From Enterobacteriaceae bacterium 89 (GTDB lineage: Bacteria > Pseudomonadota > Gammaproteobacteria > Enterobacterales > Enterobacteriaceae): 64,000 bases of DNA. Shown one piece after another: positions 50,029-58,468 of this stretch. Every line of letters starts with the position of its first letter. Position 1 is the stretch's first letter. A model generated the notes under the pieces. That model was not told where the DNA came from and made no database searches. It worked only from the letters and a program-made list of their open reading frames with translations. Position numbers and translations under genes: made by a program. The stretch spans positions 496,001-560,000 of the forward strand of contig RQJH01000001.1 of NCBI GenBank assembly GCA_014156375.1, read 5' to 3'.

Positions 50029-50050
50029 GTTTATCTCCGAAAAGATAAAC
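50029..50050 (-). other. Stem-loop between fimbrial regulator and pilin genes
   Basis: An 8-bp stem GTTTATCT/AGATAAAC with a 6-nt loop lies about 70 bp before the pilin start. No T-run follows on the minus strand, so it may be an mRNA-processing or regulatory structure rather than a terminator. Confidence 0.4.
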
Positions 50051-50112
50051 CGATGATGCGCTTTACTTATTTTATTTGGGCTGCAAAGAGACTTTTATAT
50101 TTTCACTAACCT

Positions 50113-50400
50113 TCATTTCTCTGACAGATAAGGAAGCATGCTAATGACCGTCTGGTTAATGAGTTGAATATGGCGATACTTCACTGAAAAATGGCTCTGC
50201 GCCACCTTCCAGTACATACAAGCCGCTTTACGCGTTACACCGTGCACCAGAACATCCTCCAGCGCCTTCTGCATTGCAGGATTACTGACCCGGCAAATCT
50301 GGAGCAATAAGCGGAAATGCTGCAACTTTACATGCCCTGGCATTAATATATTCTTGAATGAGCAGCTATTTTCTGTTCGTTCTGGTTTATCGAAACTCAT
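50113..50400 (-). CDS. PapB/FaeB-family fimbrial regulator
   Basis: A 95-residue protein resembling the PapB/FocB/SfaB family: LMPGHVKLQHFRLLLQICRVSNPAMQ aligns with the LLPGSMSEMHFFLLI block of PapB, and the C-terminal half RKAACMYWKVAQSHFSVKYRHI is the family's conserved DNA-binding region. It lies upstream of and in the same direction as the pilin operon, as papB does, and probably regulates it. No papI-like gene is present. Confidence 0.8.
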   Translation of the reverse strand: MSFDKPERTENSCSFKNILMPGHVKLQHFRLLLQICRVSNPAMQKALEDVLVHGVTRKAACMYWKVAQSHFSVKYRHIQLINQTVISMLPYLSEK

Positions 50401-50425
50401 AAAAACGATCTACACTCCCTCTGGT

Positions 50426-51094
50426 CTAACGCGATACATTCAGAGAAGCGACAAAGTCGCGAGTTTTTTCGATGTTCAAATCTCGCATGACAATGCTACG
50501 ATAGAAATAGACAACCTTATCGCTCCGATCGATTTTCTTACTGACCCTCAATGGTGGGATACCTTTAGCCAGCCAGTTTAACGACACCTCGCGTGCACGC
50601 CTTGATTGAACAATGCCCTCCAGTCGAGTTCTCATCCAGCGGTTAATTTCCGCAGAGATATTTTTACCATTATTTTTAAAACTTGCTCTGAAATAAAATT
50701 TAGGCCCACAAAAAGACTCATCCCTAAATAATCCACTTGGAAGGGTCGATGGCCAGGTACTAAGAAGTGCATTATATTCTTTTAAAATGACACTACCAAA
50801 ATACTCAGCGACCACCCTGTCAGAAAACAAAAATTCCTTTTGCACCAGCACAATGGGTAAGGTTGGATATTTTTCACGTATATCGTAAATTAAATAAGCG
50901 CATTCACGTGCCGGAGTATCCATCACCAAGTAGTCAGGTTTATATTTTGTCAGGCAGGTGATAAACTCATCGATATTATCAGTACAAATGACTTCGCTAT
51001 TATTGATGTCCTGTTGGCAAAGATTTTTGAGCGCGATTCTGACCAACTGATTCCGAGAGTGTACCAACGTTCGTACACGATTATAGCTATCCAT
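50426..51094 (-). CDS. LuxR-type regulator with degenerate receiver domain
   Basis: A 222-residue protein. The N-terminal half has receiver-like strands (RTLVHSRNQLVRIALKNL, PDYLVMDTP, PIVLVQKEF) without a full acidic pocket. The C-terminal half has a LuxR-type helix-turn-helix (RRAREVSLNWLAKGIPPLRVSKKIDRSDKVVYFYRSIVMRDL). It precedes the PapB-like gene by 25 bp on the same strand, so both probably control the fimbrial genes. Such LuxR plus PapB pairing is not one I can name. Confidence 0.78.
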   Translation of the reverse strand: MDSYNRVRTLVHSRNQLVRIALKNLCQQDINNSEVICTDNIDEFITCLTKYKPDYLVMDTPARECAYLIYDIREKYPTLPIVLVQKEFLFSDRVVAEYFGSVILKEYNALLSTWPSTLPSGLFRDESFCGPKFYFRASFKNNGKNISAEINRWMRTRLEGIVQSRRAREVSLNWLAKGIPPLRVSKKIDRSDKVVYFYRSIVMRDLNIEKTRDFVASLNVSR

Positions 51095-51579
51095 ATTTTT
51101 TCCAAATGCTGTTGATTATCCAAGAGCAAGGTCACCTGTCTCTTGGTGGTCATAGTATTCAGCGCCTGCAGTCACCAACAACAACTAAAATCGTTTAACA
51201 CGATTGGCATTTTTAATTGCCACTGGTTCTATCTGCTAAATCCTGAAAGTAACACTGGGTAATATTTTTGATAAAATAGTTTTACCGAAAAACAGTAATT
51301 ACGGTCTCTTCTATAGCAGTCGACAATTCATTTTAAATCTAATAAGTAAAGGTGAAACTGGCTTTTGTTTACGCTTTATTCAGAATCATGGTAGAGATCA
51401 GGCGGTTCATCACATCTTCTCAACCGTTTTATCGTGCGCTTTTAACGAGTGATTAATGTCTGGAGTGATAAAATGAAACATTCATTTTAAGAATGTTTCA
51501 ATACACACTATTTTGTTGTGGATTTATATTTTTGCCAAACAATGCGATCGTTCCTGATTTATCATTCGAAATAGGCGAT
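51095..51579. other. AT-rich geneless region between fimbrial regulators and the sensor-kinase gene
   Basis: About 485 bp with no credible frame. It should contain the promoter of the regulator-fimbria block and the end of the sensor-kinase transcript. No invertible-element repeats of the fimS type were found by eye. Confidence 0.6.
51474..51500 (-). terminator. AT-rich inverted repeat after the sensor-kinase gene
   Basis: TGAAACATTC/GAATGTTTCA is a perfect 10-bp inverted repeat around a 7-nt loop, 80 bp after the kinase stop; TTTTATCACT follows on the minus strand. It may be a weak terminator or a regulator-binding palindrome. Confidence 0.5.
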
Positions 51580-53880
51580 TTAATCCGCGCATCGGTCAGT
51601 CTCTACCTGAGCCAGTCGTAACGCCTGTGCGAGCTGTTGTCGGGTAAAGGGTTTGCGCAGCAACTGAACGTCCGGCAGCTGTGAGTGCTGTGCCGGACGT
51701 AAATCCTGGCCGCTGATCATCAGCACGTTCACCTGCGGGAAATGTTGGCGCGCGTGGTTCACCACCTCTGCGCCGCTGAGCTTGCCCGGCAACATCAGGT
51801 CGCTGACCAGCATCGCGATATCCGGAGACGCAGCCAGCATCGCCAGCGCCTGCTCGCCGTGACTGGCCTCCAGCGTCAGCCAGCCCAACTGATGCAACTG
51901 TTCGCACAGCGTCTGGCGCACGTCGGCTTCATCTTCCAGCACCAGTACTAAACGATCGTCAGCGCTCTCTTCCACAACCGGCTCATCTCGGACAAGCTCT
52001 ACCGCCTGAAAGGTTGAGCGCGGCAGTTGGAGACGTACGGTGGTGCCCTGCCCCGGCGCGCTTTCAATTTCCACCCGTCCGCCCGACTGGCGCACAAAAC
52101 CATACACCATCGACAGCCCAAGTCCGCTGCCGCTGCCTGTCTGTTTGGTGGTGAAAAACGGCTCGAATACCTGAGTTTTTACCTCCTGCGACATCCCGCT
52201 GCCGTGATCGATCACTTCCAGCGCCACCATGTCCTGCCTGCGCCCGTCGCTGCGGGTCACGCGCTGATTCCAGGTGCGGATTTTAATCACCCCGCTCTGC
52301 CCTTCCATCGCATCGCGCGCGTTCATCACCATGTTGATAATGGCGTTTTCCAGCTGCCCTACGTCGATCCACGCCGACCACGCCGGGGTTTGCGCCTCTA
52401 TCTCCAGCGCCAGCGTTGAGGGCAGCGAATGGCGCATCAGCTCGCCTAAGTTTTCCAGCAGCCCTTTCATCTCTACGGCATGCGGATGCAGCGACTGCTT
52501 ACGGGAGAAGGCCAGCAGACGCTGGGTTAACAGCGCGCCGCGTTCAGCCGCCTTCAGTGCCCGAGAGATACGTGCTTCATCGCTCTCATTGGGTTTCACC
52601 AGCTCAAGGCTGCCGATAATCACCGCCAGCAGGTTGTTAAAATCATGCGCCAGGCCGCCCGTCAGCTGCCCGACCGCCTTCATTTTCTGACTGTGTAGCA
52701 GCGCCTGCTCCAGACCCTGACGTTCAACTTTGTCGATCTCCATCTGGGTCGTTTTTTCTTTCAGCAGCCGCGTGGTGTGTTCGAGCGTGGCGGTATTGCG
52801 GGCGAAAACGCTGAACGCGCGCGCAAGCTCGCCCAGCTCATCGCGCCGCTGTAAGGCGGGCACGGTCACGTTCTGCTCACCGTGCGCCAGCCGCGACATC
52901 GCCTCGGAAATCGCCGTCAGATTCGAGCCAAGGTTGCGATAGATATACCAGCCGGCAAAGCCGGTAATAATCAGGGCGAGCAGCGCAAAGCTGACGATCA
53001 GATCGACTATCGACCCCAGCTCGCGATGACTTTTCGCTACCCGAAGCTCAGAGGCCTGCGCGACCTGCGCCACGTACTGGTTAATGTCTTCGTTGAGGAT
53101 CGCCACCAGCGCTTTGATGTGAAACATATACCAGCTCAGCGCCAGATCGCTTTGCGCAAGCTGACGGGAAAGTGGGGCTAATTTGCGTAATTCCGCAGCG
53201 AAATCCGGCAAAATGAAAGCTATCAGTGGATCGGCGCTATAGAGAGGTAAGGCGTGCATCACATCATCTAACTGGCGCACCGTTGATACAGGCGTGGGGG
53301 TTTCGATAGCGGCAGTAATCAGACGGCCCATTTCCAGCAGCAGGCGGTTATCGAGAGAGCTTTCGCCGGGCCGCTGGTTGATCTCCTCAAGATGGCGCAG
53401 ATAGCTCTGATTCTGATACAGCGAACTTAGCAGCGCGTTGCGCTCCAGATGACGCTGCTGTCCGCGCTGGAGCATGCCCGCCACGCTTTGCTGGAGTTCG
53501 TTGCTGCGCTGGATAATGCGCTGCACCAGCTCCGGCTCGCGGCTGGCCAGCGGTGCCGCAGCAAGCCGATCGAGAGAGCGTTTCAGCGCCTGCTGAGTGG
53601 CCTGCAGGCGTTCCGCTTCGCCTTTGTACTCCAACGCCCCAACAACCTGAGAAAGCCGCACCGCCGCCGTTGCCACGTTGGCGGTGTCGCGCGCCAGGTT
53701 CATGCTGCCCGTCATGTCGTCAAAGGTCTGCTGCTGAACCTGCTCCTGGATCTGGCTGGCGTGGCGGAAGCCGAGCACCGCCGCCGCGCTCACCATGAGC
53801 GTCACGCCGACCATCAGCAGGTTGAAAAACAGCAGACGGCCACGGGCGCTGGCGAAGAACGACGGTCGGCTTAGTGGCAT
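51580..53880 (-). CDS. Hybrid sensor histidine kinase of the sugar operon
   Basis: A 766-residue protein. Membrane helices at about 17-38 and 291-315 enclose a ~250-residue helical periplasmic sensor. Then follow a HAMP-like segment (316-370), coiled coil, H-box GGLAHDFNNLLAV with His412, N-box NMVMNARDAM (516-525), G-boxes DHGSGM and GSGLGLSMVYGF (559-595), and a C-terminal receiver with Asp694 and Lys743. There is no HPt domain after the receiver, unlike TorS or ArcB. It is divergent from the ABC transporter operon, whose last gene is followed by a matching response-regulator gene. It presumably senses the sugar directly or through the binding protein. Confidence 0.9.
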   Translation of the reverse strand: MPLSRPSFFASARGRLLFFNLLMVGVTLMVSAAAVLGFRHASQIQEQVQQQTFDDMTGSMNLARDTANVATAAVRLSQVVGALEYKGEAERLQATQQALKRSLDRLAAAPLASREPELVQRIIQRSNELQQSVAGMLQRGQQRHLERNALLSSLYQNQSYLRHLEEINQRPGESSLDNRLLLEMGRLITAAIETPTPVSTVRQLDDVMHALPLYSADPLIAFILPDFAAELRKLAPLSRQLAQSDLALSWYMFHIKALVAILNEDINQYVAQVAQASELRVAKSHRELGSIVDLIVSFALLALIITGFAGWYIYRNLGSNLTAISEAMSRLAHGEQNVTVPALQRRDELGELARAFSVFARNTATLEHTTRLLKEKTTQMEIDKVERQGLEQALLHSQKMKAVGQLTGGLAHDFNNLLAVIIGSLELVKPNESDEARISRALKAAERGALLTQRLLAFSRKQSLHPHAVEMKGLLENLGELMRHSLPSTLALEIEAQTPAWSAWIDVGQLENAIINMVMNARDAMEGQSGVIKIRTWNQRVTRSDGRRQDMVALEVIDHGSGMSQEVKTQVFEPFFTTKQTGSGSGLGLSMVYGFVRQSGGRVEIESAPGQGTTVRLQLPRSTFQAVELVRDEPVVEESADDRLVLVLEDEADVRQTLCEQLHQLGWLTLEASHGEQALAMLAASPDIAMLVSDLMLPGKLSGAEVVNHARQHFPQVNVLMISGQDLRPAQHSQLPDVQLLRKPFTRQQLAQALRLAQVETDRCAD

Positions 53881-53909
53881 GGTGGCTCCGTTTATGAATG
53901 TGGTGGTTG

Positions 53910-53980
53910 CCCTCTCCCTGACCCTCTCCCGGAGGGAGAGGGAACTGTACGGAGCACTCTGTCTGCGTTGGGAGAGGGGA
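53910..53980. repeat. CCCTCTCCC-family palindromic repeat, copy 4 (short)
   Basis: CCCTCTCCCTGACCCTCTCC at the left is followed by GGAGGGAGAGGG and, 30 bp on, GGGAGAGGGG. It is shorter than the other copies and lies between the sensor-kinase start and the ABC operon, inside their shared control region. Confidence 0.8.
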
Positions 53981-54012
53981 ATCTCATGATGAACTTCAAA
54001 TTTCCCGCACTA

Positions 54013-54037
54013 TGACAAATATGAACGGCCTCTGACA
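54013..54037 (+). promoter_or_regulatory. Direct TGACA repeats before the sugar operon
   Basis: TGACAAAT (54013) and TGACATTT (54033) are 20 bp apart, two helical turns, and lie about 62-86 bp before the ATPase start. The spacing would suit an OmpR-type regulator dimer. The assignment is an inference. Confidence 0.35.
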
Positions 54038-54098
54038 TTTTGCATTTACTTTCCTGTGATGGACTGCTGATATCGACCACTCTCGCAGGTAAGCCACC

Positions 54099-55631
54099 AT
54101 GACGACGCCAACGCCCGTACTGGAGATGCGCAACATCGCCAAAACGTTCGGCAAATTCTATGCGCTGAAAGGAGTGGATCTGACGGTATACCCCGGCGAA
54201 ATTCACGCCCTGATGGGCGAAAACGGCGCGGGAAAAAGCACGCTGATGAAAATCCTCGCCGGAGCCTATACCGCCACCAGCGGCGAGATCCTGATTGACG
54301 GTAAACCCCACGCCATCAAAGGCCCGAAAGATGCGCTGGCGGCTGGCATCACCCTGATCTATCAGGAAATGCAGCTTGCGCCGAATCTCACCGTTGCGGA
54401 AAACATCTTCCTCGGCAGCGAGCTATCGAGCGGCGGTCTGGTACAACGCAAAACGATGGTGGCTCAGGCGCAAGAGGTGATTAACCGCCTCGGCGCGCAG
54501 TTCAAAGCCACCGATCTGGTGATGAAACTGACTATCGCTGAGCAGCAGCAGGTGGAGATCGCCCGCGCCCTACACCGCAACAGCCGGGTGCTGGTGATGG
54601 ATGAACCCACCGCCGCACTCTCCTCCCGTGAAACCCACCGTCTGTTTGAGCTGATCCTGCGTCTGCGCGACGAAGGGATGGCGATTATTTATATCAGCCA
54701 CCGGATGGCAGAAGTGTATGAGCTATCCGACCGCGTTAGCGTGCTGCGCGACGGGCAGTACGTCGGCAGCCTGACCCGCGACAAACTTAACGCCTCCGAG
54801 CTGGTGCGGATGATGGTCGGCCGCCCGTTAAGCGATCTGTTCAATAAAGAGCGCGATATTCCGCACGGCCAGCCGCGTCTTAACGTTCATCATTTAACAG
54901 ACGGTGGCAAAGTCCAGCCGTGCAGCCTGCTGGTGCGTTCCGGGGAAATTGTCGGCCTGTCCGGGCTGGTCGGCGCCGGGCGCTCAGAGCTGGCTCAGCT
55001 GATTTTTGGCGTGCGTAAAGCCACCGGCGGCGTGATTGAGGTGGACGGCGAGCCGGTGCTCATCCACTCGCCGCGCGAAGCTATCGATCTGGGGATCGGT
55101 TTTCTCACTGAAAACCGCAAAGAGCAGGGCCTTTTCCTGGAGCTGGCGGCGCAGGAAAACATCACCATGGCGACGCTGGAGCGCGATGCACACTTCGGCA
55201 TGCTGGATCGCAAAAAAGCGCAGAACATCTCCGACGATGCGATCAAACTGCTGAACATTCGCGTCCCCCATTCGCAGGTTCGCGCCGGTGGGTTGTCCGG
55301 CGGCAATCAGCAAAAACTGCTGATTTCCCGCTGGGTGGCGATTGGCCCGCGCATTCTGATTCTGGATGAACCGACGCGCGGCGTGGACGTCGGCGCGAAA
55401 AGTGAAATCTACCGCATCATGAACCAGATGGCACGCCAGGGGGTGGCGATTTTAATGATCTCCAGCGAACTGCCGGAAGTGGTCGGCATGAGCGACCGTG
55501 TGTACGTGATGCGCGAGGGCAGCATTGTCGGTGAGCTTCTCCACGGCGATATCACGCAGGAAAACATCATGACGCTCGCCACGGGCGTGAACGAATCCCA
55601 TCACCAGGCGGTGTCCCATGACCACTCCTAA
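54099..55631 (+). CDS. Sugar ABC transporter ATPase (RbsA/AlsA-type, two domains)
   Basis: A 510-residue duplicated ATPase of the carbohydrate uptake CUT2 family. The first domain has Walker [10 protein letters not shown] (40-48), signature [15 protein letters not shown] and Walker [13 protein letters not shown]. The second has a degenerate Walker [10 protein letters not shown] (about 291), signature LSGGNQQKL and Walker [11 protein letters not shown], as in RbsA. It overlaps the permease gene by 14 bp. It energises uptake of a monosaccharide, probably a pentose or hexose. Confidence 0.95.
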   Translation: MTTPTPVLEMRNIAKTFGKFYALKGVDLTVYPGEIHALMGENGAGKSTLMKILAGAYTATSGEILIDGKPHAIKGPKDALAAGITLIYQEMQLAPNLTVAENIFLGSELSSGGLVQRKTMVAQAQEVINRLGAQFKATDLVMKLTIAEQQQVEIARALHRNSRVLVMDEPTAALSSRETHRLFELILRLRDEGMAIIYISHRMAEVYELSDRVSVLRDGQYVGSLTRDKLNASELVRMMVGRPLSDLFNKERDIPHGQPRLNVHHLTDGGKVQPCSLLVRSGEIVGLSGLVGAGRSELAQLIFGVRKATGGVIEVDGEPVLIHSPREAIDLGIGFLTENRKEQGLFLELAAQENITMATLERDAHFGMLDRKKAQNISDDAIKLLNIRVPHSQVRAGGLSGGNQQKLLISRWVAIGPRILILDEPTRGVDVGAKSEIYRIMNQMARQGVAILMISSELPEVVGMSDRVYVMREGSIVGELLHGDITQENIMTLATGVNESHHQAVSHDHS

Positions 55632-56625
55632 AGAAAACTCCGTGCCTACGCCGCAGCAGGTGGCGAAAACTTCCGCCCGAAAAATGCTGATGGGCGATTT
55701 GATGCAAACGGTCGGCATCCTGCCGATTTTAATCCTGATAGTGGCCGTCTTTGGCTTTATCGCCCCGAATTTCTTTACCGAAAGCAATCTGCTCAATATC
55801 ACCCGCCAGGCGTCGATCAACATCGTTCTGGCGGCCGGGATGACGTTCATCATTTTGACGGGCGGCATCGACCTTTCCGTGGGCTCCATTCTGGGTACTA
55901 CGGCGGTGGCGGCGATGGTCGTCTCGCTGATCCCGCAGTTTGCGCTGCTGTCCATACCGGCGGCGCTGATGCTGGGGATGGGGCTGGGGTTGTTCAACGG
56001 CGCGCTGGTGGCTTTTGCCGGGTTGCCGCCGTTTATCGTCACGCTCGGCACCTATACGGCACTGCGCGGCGCGGCTTATCTGCTGGCCGACGGCACCACG
56101 GTGATTAACTCCAATATCAGCTTTGAGTGGATCGGCAATAACTACCTCGGCCCGGTGCCGTGGCTGGTGGTAATCGCCCTGGCGGTGATTGCGGTGTGCT
56201 GGTTCATCCTGCGCCGCACCACGCTTGGCGTTCATATTTATGCCGTGGGCGGCAACATGCAGGCGGCACGCTTAACGGGGATCAAAGTCTGGCTGGTGCT
56301 GCTGTTCGTCTACGGCATGAGCGGCCTGCTTTCCGGGCTCGGCGGGGTGATGAGCGCTTCACGTCTGTACAGCGCCAACGGCAACCTCGGCACGGGCTAT
56401 GAACTGGACGCCATTGCGGCGGTGATCCTCGGCGGCACCAGTTTTGTCGGCGGGATAGGCACGATCACCGGCACGCTGGTCGGCGCGTTGATCATCGCCA
56501 CTTTGAACAATGGCATGACGCTGATGGGCGTTTCGTATTTCTGGCAACTGGTGATCAAAGGGGCGGTGATCATCATTGCGGTGCTGATCGACAAATACCG
56601 TACCCGACATCATCAAAGTACATAA
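55618..56625 (+). CDS. Sugar ABC transporter permease (RbsC-type)
   Basis: A 335-residue CUT2 permease with about ten hydrophobic segments. It has the family motifs [15 protein letters not shown] (about 79-93) and, near the C-terminus, [25 protein letters not shown]. The start at 55618 lies inside the end of the ATPase gene, so the two are translationally coupled. Confidence 0.95.
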   Translation: MTTPKENSVPTPQQVAKTSARKMLMGDLMQTVGILPILILIVAVFGFIAPNFFTESNLLNITRQASINIVLAAGMTFIILTGGIDLSVGSILGTTAVAAMVVSLIPQFALLSIPAALMLGMGLGLFNGALVAFAGLPPFIVTLGTYTALRGAAYLLADGTTVINSNISFEWIGNNYLGPVPWLVVIALAVIAVCWFILRRTTLGVHIYAVGGNMQAARLTGIKVWLVLLFVYGMSGLLSGLGGVMSASRLYSANGNLGTGYELDAIAAVILGGTSFVGGIGTITGTLVGALIIATLNNGMTLMGVSYFWQLVIKGAVIIIAVLIDKYRTRHHQST

Positions 56626-56654
56626 CAACACCATCTTACCTGTGAGGACATCCT

Positions 56655-57596
56655 ATGCGTTTGAAGCCAATTGCCATGGCACTCTGTGCCGGCACGCTGC
56701 TCGCAGCTGCACCCTTCGTGCAGGCTAAAGAGCTGAAATCCATCGGCGTAACGGTGGGGGATCTGGCGAACCCGTTCTTCGTGCAGATCACCAAAGGGGC
56801 GGAGCTCGAAGCCCGTAAGCTTGCCGGGGACAACGTCAAAGTGACGCTGGTTTCCAGCGGCTACGATCTGGGGCAGCAAGTTTCTCAGATTGATAATTTT
56901 ATCGCTGCGAAAGTCGATATGATAATTCTCAACGCCGCTGACTCAAAAGGCATTGGCCCGGCGGTGAAGCGGGCGAAAGAGGCCGGGATCGTGGTGGTGG
57001 CAGTTGACGTGGCGGCGGAAGGTGCCGATGCGACCATCACTTCCGATAACACCCAGGCCGGTGAAATGGCCTGTAAATACATCAGCGATCGCCTGAAAGG
57101 CAAAGGCAACGTGGTGATCATCAACGGACCGCCGGTTTCTGCGGTACAAAACCGCGTGGAAGGCTGTCAGACCGAATTCAAAAAGCATCCGGATATCAAG
57201 GTGCTGTCTGACAACCAGAACGCCAAAGGCAGCCGCGACGGTGGTCTGGAAGTCATGACCTCGCTGCTGGCGGCGAATCCGAAGATCGACGGCGTATTTG
57301 CGATCAACGATCCAACGGCGATCGGTGCCGATCTGGCGGCAAAACAGGCTCAGCGTAAAGAGTTCTTTATTGTTGGCGTGGACGGCAGCCCGGATGGGGA
57401 AGAGGCGCTGAAGCGTCAGAACTCGCTGTTTGTAGCGACCCCGGCTCAGGATCCACAGGTGATGGCGGCAAAAGCCGTGGAGATCGGCTATGACATATTA
57501 CAGGGTAAACCTGCGCCAACCGCGCCAGTGCTGATCCCGGTGACGATGATTGATAAGCAGAATGTGGGCAGCTATAAGGGTTGGACGGTTAAGTAA
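56655..57596 (+). CDS. Periplasmic sugar-binding protein (RbsB-type)
   Basis: A 313-residue periplasmic binding protein of the ribose/galactose class. The signal peptide MRLKPIAMALCAGTLLAAAPFVQA is followed by KELKSIGVTVGDLANPFFVQITKGAE. The hinge elements DGVFAINDPTAIGADLAAKQ and VGVDGSPDGEEALK are typical. It determines transport specificity; the ligand is unknown. A CCCTCTCCC-type repeat separates it from the isomerase gene. Confidence 0.95.
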   Translation: MRLKPIAMALCAGTLLAAAPFVQAKELKSIGVTVGDLANPFFVQITKGAELEARKLAGDNVKVTLVSSGYDLGQQVSQIDNFIAAKVDMIILNAADSKGIGPAVKRAKEAGIVVVAVDVAAEGADATITSDNTQAGEMACKYISDRLKGKGNVVIINGPPVSAVQNRVEGCQTEFKKHPDIKVLSDNQNAKGSRDGGLEVMTSLLAANPKIDGVFAINDPTAIGADLAAKQAQRKEFFIVGVDGSPDGEEALKRQNSLFVATPAQDPQVMAAKAVEIGYDILQGKPAPTAPVLIPVTMIDKQNVGSYKGWTVK

Positions 57597-57613
57597 GATC
57601 TGAGCAGCCTGAT

Positions 57614-57745
57614 GCCCTCTCCCTAACCCTCTCCCACAGGGAGAGGGGACTGGATTGTGCTAGCCCTCTCCCCATGCGAGAGGGAACAGATCGGAGCCGG
57701 TTTATTTTTCTCCCTCTCCCTTTGGGAGAGGGCCGGGGAGAGGGA
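57614..57745. repeat. CCCTCTCCC-family palindromic repeat, copy 5
   Basis: It starts CCCTCTCCCTAACCCTCTCC and ends GGGAGAGGGCCGGGGAGAGG, with two internal hairpins. It lies between the binding-protein and isomerase genes. The frame through it is open into the isomerase, but the isomerase start is after the repeat. Confidence 0.87.
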
Positions 57746-57769
57746 AATCCCATCAGCAAAGGAGATCCC

Positions 57770-58468
57770 ATGAAGCGCTCCGACATCAACAACATCCTCG
57801 GCCAGACGCGGCAATTTTTCTCCATGCACGACGTGCATCTGCCGCCGTTTGCCAGCTTTCCCCCGACCAAATGGCAGCAGCTCGATCCTGATGACTGGCA
57901 CGAAGTATTTGCCCTGAAGCTGGGCTGGGACGTGACCGCCTTTGGCGGCAATAATTTCCTGGCGCAGGGGCTGACGCTGTTCACGCTGCGCAACGGATCG
58001 CCCAATGGCATGCCTTATGAAAAAAGCTACGCGGAAAAAATCATGCACGTGCGCGATGGACAAGTCACCCCGCTGCATTTTCACTGGCGTAAGCGGGAAG
58101 ACATTATCAATCGCGGCGGCGGGAATTTGATTATCGAGCTGTGGAACGCCGACGGGCATGAGCAAACTGAAAATACCGACGTGACGGTCACCGTTGACGG
58201 CTGCCGTCAGACGCATGCTGCAGGCAGCCAGATCCGCCTCTCTCCCGGTGAAAGCATCTGCCTGCCGCCGGGGCTTTACCATAGCTTCTGGGGTGAACGC
58301 GGCTTTGGTGACGTGCTGGTGGGAGAAGTCTCGACGGTCAATGATGACGAACACGACAACCATTTTCTGTTCCAGCTCGACCGCTACAACAGTATCGAAG
58401 AGGACGAGCCGGCACACCTGGTGCTGTGCAACGAATACAACCTGTTTCGCAATCTGGGGCAAGGCTGA
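57770..58468 (+). CDS. D-lyxose isomerase-family sugar isomerase (cupin fold)
   Basis: A 232-residue protein of the D-lyxose isomerase family. The cupin metal site is visible in TPLHFHWRKREDIINRGGG (two His and a Glu) and a later His in GLYHSFWGERG. The ATG at 57770 with AAAGGAGATCCC is chosen; an upstream in-frame start would only add the translated repeat. It probably interconverts the imported aldose and ketose (D-lyxose/D-xylulose or D-mannose/D-fructose are the known family activities). It overlaps the kinase gene by 1 bp. Confidence 0.87.
   Translation: MKRSDINNILGQTRQFFSMHDVHLPPFASFPPTKWQQLDPDDWHEVFALKLGWDVTAFGGNNFLAQGLTLFTLRNGSPNGMPYEKSYAEKIMHVRDGQVTPLHFHWRKREDIINRGGGNLIIELWNADGHEQTENTDVTVTVDGCRQTHAAGSQIRLSPGESICLPPGLYHSFWGERGFGDVLVGEVSTVNDDEHDNHFLFQLDRYNSIEEDEPAHLVLCNEYNLFRNLGQG

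Noticed and set aside
51095..51579. Possible fim-type invertible promoter element
   Set aside because: I looked for matching inverted repeats flanking a promoter and for a recombinase gene nearby and found neither.
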